From contig DJRJ01000012.1 of the NCBI GenBank assembly GCA_002438865.1, positions 1-12,064 of the forward strand: a DNA stretch of 12,064 nucleotides, given 5' to 3'. The translations under genes and the position numbers were made by a program. This document shows, piece by piece, positions 1-3,897 of this stretch. The first letter of the stretch is position 1; each line of letters starts with the position of its first letter. The notes beneath the pieces were generated by a model. The model worked only from the letters and a program-made list of their open reading frames with translations, was not told the origin of the DNA and ran no database searches. This stretch comes from Clostridiales bacterium UBA6363 (lineage in GTDB: Bacteria; Bacillota; Clostridia; UBA1381).

Positions 1-179
1 GAGCAAAGGATAACCTTTGCGCCGTTATCTATAAGGTACTGAATTGTAGGAAGCGCACCCACGATACGGTTTTCATCGGTAATGTTTCCGTTTTCATCGA
101 GGGGAACGTTGAAGTCACATCTTACGAGGACTCTTTTGCCTTTTACTTCAATGTCTTCTACTGTTAATTTGTTGTACAT
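1..179 (-). CDS. pgk: Phosphoglycerate kinase, N-terminal fragment (runs off the window edge)
   Basis: Phosphoglycerate kinase transfers the acyl phosphate of 1,3-bisphosphoglycerate to ADP in glycolysis and acts in the cytoplasm. The 59 complete codons visible translate to [20 protein letters not shown] followed by [19 protein letters not shown], then an [20 protein letters not shown] stretch. This is the characteristic PGK N-terminus: the [11 protein letters not shown] strand with the substrate-binding Asp and Asn, then the R-I...LPTI...GAKVIL segment. The start is the ATG at 179-177, preceded 10 nt upstream by AAGGAG (195-190). About 340 residues should lie beyond position 1. The gene follows spmB on the same strand but has its own promoter (241-269), so it is probably transcribed independently of the sporulation genes. 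No frameshift is seen in the visible part. Confidence 0.95.
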   Translation of the reverse strand, partial: MYNKLTVEDIEVKGKRVLVRCDFNVPLDENGNITDENRIVGALPTIQYLIDNGAKVILC

Positions 180-240
180 AGTAAAAATTCTCCTTTACTT
201 TTCTTATTAACCGCAGCGGCGGTCATTTTTACCTTATTCT

Positions 241-269
241 ATTGTATATTAATTTCATATTTTTTTCAA
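241..269 (-). promoter_or_regulatory. Sigma-A promoter of pgk
   Basis: On the minus strand TTGAAA (269-264) and TACAAT (246-241) are separated by exactly 17 bp, close to the TTGACA/TATAAT consensus. Transcription would start near 234, giving a leader of about 55 nt. The leader contains a small hairpin (ACCGC/GCGGT arms at 223-219 and 214-210) before the AAGGAG ribosome binding site. The hairpin has no U-run, so it is not an intrinsic terminator. The 109-nt gap between spmB and pgk holds this promoter and no clear terminator for spmB. Confidence 0.7.
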
Positions 270-288
270 GTAATTATCTGAAATTTTG

Positions 289-798
289 TTAAAAACTTCT
301 CAAATTTATTATCCAAACGCCCGCTAATATACCTATTATATCACTTATTACCGCGCAGGGAATAACTCTACGGGTATATTTTACCTTTGTGCCGGCAAAA
401 TATACGCACAGACAGTAAAAGGTTGTTTCGGTCGAACCCATTATTACGGAGGCGATCATTCCCTGTTTTGAGTCTGCGCCGAACGTATTTAAAATATCGG
501 CAAGGATACCCAGAGAGCCGCTCCCCGAAACGGGACGGATAAGCGCAAGCGGCATTACCTCGGGCGGAATGTGCAGAAAATCGGTCACGGGAGATACAAA
601 GCGGATTATCATATCAATCGCTCCCGATACACGGAGCATTTGTGCGGCGGTTATGACGGCAAGGAGCGACGGAAGTATTTTTACGACCGTATGAAGTCCG
701 TCCGCCGCACCCTCGGTAAAGGCAGCGTAGGCGTCCGTCCGTGTTTTCAGTGCAAAAATTATTACGGCGGCGATAACCGCCGGGATAACGTACTGCAT
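289..798 (-). CDS. spmB: Spore maturation protein B
   Basis: SpmB works with SpmA; in Bacillus subtilis both are needed for full dehydration of the spore core and therefore heat resistance. The biochemical activity is not established. The 169-residue length matches the family. The protein is hydrophobic throughout: an N-terminal membrane segment (about 3-18), helices around 40-70 and 84-102, and a C-terminal one near 148-165. Family signatures are the RPVSGSGSLG motif (88-97) and GSTETTFY (121-128), typical of the nucleoside-recognition/Gate domain shared by spore maturation and transport proteins. The ATG at 798-796 lies 3 nt beyond the spmA stop and its GGAGGA ribosome binding site (812-807) lies inside the end of spmA, so the two are translationally linked. 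Seen: motifs and spacing. Known: sporulation role in Bacillus. Inferred: same role here. Confidence 0.93.
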   Translation of the reverse strand: MQYVIPAVIAAVIIFALKTRTDAYAAFTEGAADGLHTVVKILPSLLAVITAAQMLRVSGAIDMIIRFVSPVTDFLHIPPEVMPLALIRPVSGSGSLGILADILNTFGADSKQGMIASVIMGSTETTFYCLCVYFAGTKVKYTRRVIPCAVISDIIGILAGVWIINLRSF

Positions 799-801
799 AA
801 A

Positions 802-1374
802 TTATTTCCTCCATACTCTGCACACAAGCTTTGTTACGATAATTGCGGACGCCACCGATATTGCGGACGCAATCCACACGGGCGCAACTATGCCGAACGG
901 GTCGGCACTGCCGCAGGCGGTGCGCATGGCTATCACCGTTGACGGCACAAGCTGAAAGGACGTTGTATTTAAAACCACAAACATACACATTGCGTCCGAG
1001 GCATAGAGGGGCGTTTTGTTTTCACGGTCAAGCTCGCCCATTGCGTTAATGCCCATGGGTGTGGCGGCGTTTCCCATTCCGAGTATGTTTGCGGTAATAT
1101 TCATTGTTATGTATTCCCTCGCTTTTTTGCCCGTATGCGGAAACAGCCGCTTTATGAGCGGTGAAAGAAGGCGGCGGAATTTTTCGGATATACCCGATTT
1201 TTCCGCCGCTTTTAAAATTCCCGACCAAAAGCACAGCGCACCCGCTATCGAAAGCGCCGTTTGCAAAGCCATTGCCGCACCGTCAAATGCGGCGGCGGCA
1301 GTTTCCTCCACACAGCCGTTTATCACGGCGGCGGCAAAGGAAACGAGTATCATTCCGCACCAGATATAATTCAT
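802..1374 (-). CDS. spmA: Spore maturation protein A
   Basis: SpmA is the partner of SpmB in spore-core dehydration and is expected in the membrane of the developing spore or mother cell. The 190-residue product starts with a membrane helix (about 4-20), has a second near 36-56, and carries the conserved NILGMGNAATPMG motif (96-108) of the Gate/nucleoside-recognition family. Further hydrophobic helices lie around 125-145 and 162-182. The start is the ATG at 1374-1372; the ribosome binding site is weak (GAGGGG around 1389-1384). It is the first gene of the spmA-spmB operon and diverges from holB across a 98-nt gap. A sigma-E-like promoter is visible in that gap (1414-1442), which would fit the mother-cell control known for B. 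subtilis dacB-spmAB. No dacB homologue is present upstream here. Confidence 0.93.
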   Translation of the reverse strand: MNYIWCGMILVSFAAAVINGCVEETAAAAFDGAAMALQTALSIAGALCFWSGILKAAEKSGISEKFRRLLSPLIKRLFPHTGKKAREYITMNITANILGMGNAATPMGINAMGELDRENKTPLYASDAMCMFVVLNTTSFQLVPSTVIAMRTACGSADPFGIVAPVWIASAISVASAIIVTKLVCRVWRK

Positions 1375-1409
1375 ACCGCACCGCCCCTCAAAAAATTTGT
1401 TTATTTCCC

Positions 1410-1438
1410 TTTAAATTTATGAAACGGTATGATATAAT
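1410..1438 (+). promoter_or_regulatory. Sigma-A promoter of holB (extended -10)
   Basis: A perfect TATAAT (1433-1438) is preceded by TGA at 1430-1432, giving an extended -10 TGn motif. A weak -35 hexamer TTTAAA (1410-1415) lies 17 bp upstream. Transcription should start near 1445, about 28 nt before the holB ATG. The element occupies almost the same bases as the candidate sigma-E promoter of spmA on the other strand. Confidence 0.65.
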
Positions 1439-1442
1439 ATAA
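1414..1442 (-). promoter_or_regulatory. Candidate sigma-E-type promoter for spmAB
   Basis: On the minus strand TTATATT (1442-1436) and CATAAATT (1421-1414) are separated by 14 bp. They resemble the B. subtilis sigma-E elements KMATATT and CATACAHT with one mismatch each. The predicted start near 1407 gives a leader of about 33 nt. No good sigma-A match was found for spmA. The assignment rests on a short match in AT-rich DNA plus the known sigma-E control of spmAB in Bacillus, so it is tentative. Confidence 0.4.
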
Positions 1443-1472
1443 CCGCAAGAAAACCGAAAAGGGAGATGCAAA

Positions 1473-2465
1473 ATGTACGGATACCGTATTTTTCACGAAA
1501 AAATAATGAACAGGCTCATAGATAACGTGCGCAATAAAACACATTCGCACGCATATATTTTCGAGGGCAAGGATATGCCGGACATAAGAAACAGTGCAGA
1601 GCTGTTTGCCGCCGCACTGACGTGCCTTAACACACGCTCCGCACCGTGCGGAACGTGCCGTTCGTGCATAGAATCGACAGCCGGAACAAATCCCGATATT
1701 ATACACGTATGCCGTGAGATTGAGGACGGAAAGCAGAAGAAAACTCTCGGCATAGAGCCTGTGCGAAACGCCGTGCATGACGCACAGATACGCCCGTTCA
1801 ACGCACCGTTCAAGGTGTATATAATCGAGGACGGGCATTTAATGACGGAGGAGGCGCAGAACGCATTTTTGAAAACGCTCGAGGAACCGCCCGAATACGC
1901 CGTATTTATAATACTTACGCCGAGCGCCGAGCCGCTTTTGCAGACGGTGCTTTCAAGAGCGGTACTGATACATTTTCCGCCCGTTGCCGACAGCGTTACG
2001 GAAAAATATATACGTGAAAAATATCCCGATGAGGAATACCGCATAAATTTTCTCGTCAATTACTGCGGCGGTGTGCCGACCGATGCGGACAAGATTATCG
2101 AAAACGAAAACTTTGAGCCTTTGCGAAAAAAAACGCTTGAGCTTTTGCCGCTGCTTTTTTCAAAGAACACGGCGGACGCATTTTCGATACAGGAATTTTT
2201 TAAGGAAAATGCAGACGATACCGATATGATTTTGGATTTTTTCATATCGTATCTGCGTGATATTGTGATTATTTTATGCGGCTCATCGGAGCGGATAATA
2301 AACACCGACAAGGCGGATTTTCTTCGGAGAGTATCTTCGGGAGTTCCGGCGCATTTTTGCGTAAAAGCGGTAAATGAAGCCATAAAAACCAAAGATATGC
2401 TCAATAGATCGGTAAAACAGAGCGCCGCAATTATGCATTTTGCACTTTCTTTAAAAAAGTGTTGA
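1473..2465 (+). CDS. holB: DNA polymerase III delta-prime subunit
   Basis: Delta-prime is the stator of the clamp-loader complex, which opens and loads the beta clamp on primed DNA. The 330-residue product has the AAA+ delta-prime layout. The N-terminal HAYIFEG strand is followed by a degenerate P-loop (GKDMPDIRN instead of GxxGxGKT), so ATP binding is not expected, as in other delta-prime subunits. A four-Cys zinc site is formed by C51, C59, C62 and C65 (CGTCRSC), then comes VYIIEDGHLMTEEAQNAFLK with LKTLEEPP (133-140). The sensor-1/SRC region reads SRA (161-163), keeping the Ser-Arg of the arginine finger. The C-terminal helical collar domain occupies about 210-330. The ATG at 1473 has GGGAG at 1461-1465. 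The gene ends inside the -35 box of the next promoter. In many Firmicutes tmk lies upstream; here spmAB does. Confidence 0.95.
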   Translation: MYGYRIFHEKIMNRLIDNVRNKTHSHAYIFEGKDMPDIRNSAELFAAALTCLNTRSAPCGTCRSCIESTAGTNPDIIHVCREIEDGKQKKTLGIEPVRNAVHDAQIRPFNAPFKVYIIEDGHLMTEEAQNAFLKTLEEPPEYAVFIILTPSAEPLLQTVLSRAVLIHFPPVADSVTEKYIREKYPDEEYRINFLVNYCGGVPTDADKIIENENFEPLRKKTLELLPLLFSKNTADAFSIQEFFKENADDTDMILDFFISYLRDIVIILCGSSERIINTDKADFLRRVSSGVPAHFCVKAVNEAIKTKDMLNRSVKQSAAIMHFALSLKKC

Positions 2466-2491
2466 CAAATATTATGAGGTAATGCTATAAT
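2462..2491 (+). promoter_or_regulatory. Strong sigma-A promoter of abrB, overlapping the holB stop codon
   Basis: A perfect TTGACA (2462-2467) and a perfect TATAAT (2486-2491) are separated by 18 bp. TGC at 2483-2485 adds an extended -10 TGn motif. The holB TGA stop (2463-2465) lies inside the -35 hexamer. Transcription should start near 2498, leaving a leader of about 25 nt that carries GGAGGT (2512-2517) before the abrB ATG. No terminator separates holB from this promoter, so abrB may also receive holB readthrough. Confidence 0.85.
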
Positions 2492-2523
2492 AAGCCTGTA
2501 GGTGTAGAAACGGAGGTATAATT

Positions 2524-2781
2524 ATGAAAGCAACAGGAATTACAAGAAAAGTAGACGAGCTCGGAAGAATAGTTCTTCCTATCGAGCTGCGCAGAGTGAA
2601 CGGTATCGAAATTAAGGATACTGTCGAGATTTACACAGAGGGCGACAAGATTATTTTAAAGAAATATGCGCCGGCGTGTATGTTCTGCGGCGAAGCTGAC
2701 AATGTAATCCCGTACAAGGGCAAAAACATCTGCCCCGATTGTGCGAAGATTATCGGTAAGCTTGCAGAAACTGCTGAATAA
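2524..2781 (+). CDS. abrB: AbrB-family transition-state regulator with C-terminal zinc ribbon
   Basis: AbrB proteins are dimeric or tetrameric DNA-binding proteins that repress post-exponential genes and, in Bacillus, delay sporulation. The 85-residue product opens with the swapped-hairpin AbrB/SpoVT DNA-binding domain (about 4-48): GITRKVDELGRIVLPIELRR, then a hydrophobic EIYTEGDKIILKKY strand pair. The second part is a small zinc ribbon with C52-x2-C55 and C70-x2-C73, which replaces the longer multimerisation domain of B. subtilis AbrB and is common in clostridial members. The GGAGGT ribosome binding site is 6 nt from the ATG. It is a single-gene unit with its own strong promoter and terminator. 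Family is clear from sequence; its targets here are unknown, though the nearby spmAB genes make a sporulation-linked role plausible. Confidence 0.93.
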   Translation: MKATGITRKVDELGRIVLPIELRRVNGIEIKDTVEIYTEGDKIILKKYAPACMFCGEADNVIPYKGKNICPDCAKIIGKLAETAE

Positions 2782-2789
2782 AGCAAATG

Positions 2790-2828
2790 AAAAAAGAAGC
2801 TGTAAATTTTTACAGCTTCTTTTTTTTC
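2790..2828. terminator. Bidirectional intrinsic terminator between abrB and the convergent TrhA-like gene
   Basis: A perfect 10-bp core stem (GAAGCTGTAA 2796-2805 with TTACAGCTTC 2810-2819) is flanked by an A-run (2790-2795) and a T-run (2820-2827). The A-run and T-run can extend the stem to 16 bp. Read on the plus strand it gives hairpin plus U-run after abrB. Read on the minus strand it also gives hairpin plus U-rich tail for the convergent gene, whose stop is at 3004. It therefore probably serves both. Confidence 0.9.
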
Positions 2829-2861
2829 GGGTCAACGGGGGCGTTTTACCTTTGTTGATCC
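2829..2861 (+). repeat. Palindromic repeat copy 1 (degenerate)
   Basis: Arms GGGTCAAC (2829-2836) and GTTGATCC (2854-2861) pair with a single G-T wobble around a 17-nt loop. The left half resembles the other copies (GGG arm, then a run of G). The GTAG foot present in the intact copies is absent, so this is a decayed or partial member. Confidence 0.5.
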
Positions 2862-2867
2862 GCATTT

Positions 2868-2894
2868 GTAGGGGACGATGCCTTTCATCGTCCC
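2868..2894 (-). repeat. Palindromic repeat copy 2 (intact, inverted orientation)
   Basis: GTAG (2868-2871) abuts a perfect 9-bp stem: GGGACGATG (2872-2880) and CATCGTCCC (2886-2894), with a 5-nt loop. GTAG is on the left here, opposite to copies 3, 5 and 7. The arms differ from copy 3 at one base on each side (A/T in place of T/A), preserving pairing. Together with copy 3 it forms an inverted pair bounded by GTAGGGG (2868) and CCCCTAC (2942). Confidence 0.85.
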
Positions 2895-2916
2895 TGATTA
2901 AACCGCACAACGTTTC

Positions 2917-2942
2917 GGGTCGATGAGGGCATCGACCCCTAC
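2917..2942 (+). repeat. Palindromic repeat copy 3 (intact)
   Basis: GGGTCGATG (2917-2925) and CATCGACCC (2930-2938) form a perfect 9-bp stem with a 4-nt AGGG loop. CTAC (2939-2942) follows, which is GTAG read on the other strand, placed exactly at the stem foot. Confidence 0.88.
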
Positions 2943-2972
2943 GGATACTTGTTTACGTTTGTGATACATTTC

Positions 2973-2997
2973 GGGTTGATGGGGGCAATTTGTTCCC
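2973..2997 (+). repeat. Palindromic repeat copy 4 (degenerate)
   Basis: The left half GGGTTGATG plus a G-run (2973-2985) is identical in form to copy 5, but the right arm is altered (CAATTTGTTCCC, 2986-2997) and the CTAC foot is missing. It lies 6 nt from the stop codon of the TrhA-like gene and looks like a copy whose right side has decayed. Confidence 0.6.
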
Positions 2998-3003
2998 GTT
3001 TTC

Positions 3004-3678
3004 TTATATCACATAAAACAATATGCAAAACATATGCAATATACTTCCTGCCAAAACAAACAAATGAAAAACCGAATGCATATATCTTTTCTTTTTGAAC
3101 AAATAATAGAACACTGCGCCTATGGTGTAACACACGCCGCCGAGTACCAAAAACGCCGTACCGCCTGCGGTGAGCATTATTGCCGTCGGCTTAAACGCAA
3201 ACACAATGCACCAGCCCATTAATATATAGCATACCGCCGAAAATTTGCGGTTTGATTTTATATCTATCGAATTTAATGTTATTCCCAGCGCCGCCGCCGC
3301 CCATACAACGCCGAACACCGTCCAGCCGAGCGGTGCGGAATATTCACGCAAGGAGCAGAGCGCAAGCGGAGTATATGTTCCCGCAATCAGCAAAAATATG
3401 GAGCAATGGTCTATTATCTGAAACACCTTTTTTGCCGTAAGTCTCGGACTTAAGCCGTGATACACGCTCGACATTGTGTACAGAATAACCATTGACGCTC
3501 CGTATATCGCACTGCTTACCACACCGTATACGTTTTTGTGGATTGCCGCAAATATAACGCACAGCGTGAGCGCCGTTATTCCGACTGCTCCGCCGGCAAT
3601 ATGCGATACCATATTGAATATTTCCTCACCCTTTGTGTATGAGGGGAGTTTTCTGTCCGATAATTTTTCACGTTTCAT
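3004..3678 (-). CDS. trhA: TrhA/hemolysin III-family (PAQR-type) seven-helix membrane protein
   Basis: Bacterial hemolysin III-like proteins belong to the PAQR superfamily and are linked to membrane homeostasis; the hemolysin name is historical. The 224-residue product has seven predicted membrane helices and the family's metal-site residues: SxxxH (S70 to H74, SSVYH), D90 in DHCSIFLLIAGTYTP, and HxxxH (H201 and H205, HSVFH) in the last helix. The N-terminal GEEIFNMVSHIAGG segment is also typical. I take the ATG at 3678-3676 as start because AAGGAG (3690-3685) lies 6 nt upstream. An in-frame ATG at 3729 would add 17 residues (MPVGVDAHINPT...) encoded mainly by a palindromic repeat and is rejected. 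A promoter is visible at 3863-3891, so the leader would carry three repeats. It converges on abrB, sharing a terminator. Confidence 0.9.
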   Translation of the reverse strand: MKREKLSDRKLPSYTKGEEIFNMVSHIAGGAVGITALTLCVIFAAIHKNVYGVVSSAIYGASMVILYTMSSVYHGLSPRLTAKKVFQIIDHCSIFLLIAGTYTPLALCSLREYSAPLGWTVFGVVWAAAALGITLNSIDIKSNRKFSAVCYILMGWCIVFAFKPTAIMLTAGGTAFLVLGGVCYTIGAVFYYLFKKKRYMHSVFHLFVLAGSILHMFCILFYVI

Positions 3679-3697
3679 TTTTTTCTCCTTTAATGTC

Positions 3698-3723
3698 GGG
3701 TTGATGTGGGCATCAACCCCTAC
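3698..3723 (+). repeat. Palindromic repeat copy 5 (intact)
   Basis: GGGTTGATG (3698-3706) and CATCAACCC (3711-3719) form a perfect 9-bp stem with a TGGG loop, followed by CTAC (3720-3723) at the foot. Compared with copies 3 and 7, a C-G pair is changed to T-A on both arms. It lies 7 nt upstream of the ribosome binding site of the TrhA-like gene. Confidence 0.88.
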
Positions 3724-3756
3724 CGGCATTTATCTACGTTTTTGCAAGCGCACGCC

Positions 3757-3780
3757 GTAGGGCAGGGGCTTGCTCCTGCC
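3757..3780 (-). repeat. Palindromic repeat copy 6 (intact, inverted, divergent arms)
   Basis: GTAG (3757-3760) abuts a hairpin with arms GGCAGG (3761-3766) and CCTGCC (3775-3780); pairing can extend inward through a G-T wobble. The arm sequence is quite different from the other copies, yet the GTAG foot and fold are kept. Orientation is opposite to copies 5 and 7. Confidence 0.75.
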
Positions 3781-3810
3781 GAATATGCGCATTACAGGCG
3801 TTGTTTTTTC

Positions 3811-3836
3811 GGGTCGATGTGGGCATCGACCCCTAC
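3811..3836 (+). repeat. Palindromic repeat copy 7 (intact)
   Basis: GGGTCGATG (3811-3819) and CATCGACCC (3824-3832) form a perfect 9-bp stem with a TGGG loop and CTAC (3833-3836) at the foot. Arms are identical to copy 3. With copy 6 it makes an inverted pair bounded by GTAG (3757) and CTAC (3836). Confidence 0.88.
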
Positions 3837-3862
3837 CGATTGCGTTTGCAGCATTTGCAATA

Positions 3863-3891
3863 ATTATACCACATTTCCGCACAATTGTAAA
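3863..3891 (-). promoter_or_regulatory. Sigma-A promoter of the TrhA-like gene
   Basis: On the minus strand TTTACA (3891-3886) and a perfect TATAAT (3868-3863) are separated by 17 bp, with TGG before the -10 giving an extended TGn motif. Transcription should start near 3857. The -35 box lies just 6 bp past the sbcC stop codon. The resulting leader of about 180 nt contains repeat copies 7, 6 and 5. No U-tailed terminator is seen after sbcC, so sbcDC readthrough into this unit is possible. Confidence 0.75.
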
Positions 3892-3897
3892 CACACG

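Noticed and set aside
571..942. Plus-strand open frame across spmB/spmA
   Set aside because: It is antisense to two clear sporulation genes, with arginine/glycine/tyrosine-rich composition and no family match.
3679..3729. Longer N-terminus for the TrhA-like protein (ATG at 3729)
   Set aside because: The extra 17 residues are translated mainly from palindromic repeat copy 5, and a good AAGGAG site sits correctly before the ATG at 3678.
2829..3836. CRISPR array
   Set aside because: The repeats are palindromic, vary in sequence, change orientation, have irregular spacing and are interrupted by a gene; no cas gene is present.
3698..3836. Repeat hairpins as intrinsic terminators for sbcC
   Set aside because: None is followed by a U-run on the minus strand; copy 7 is followed by an A-run in that direction.
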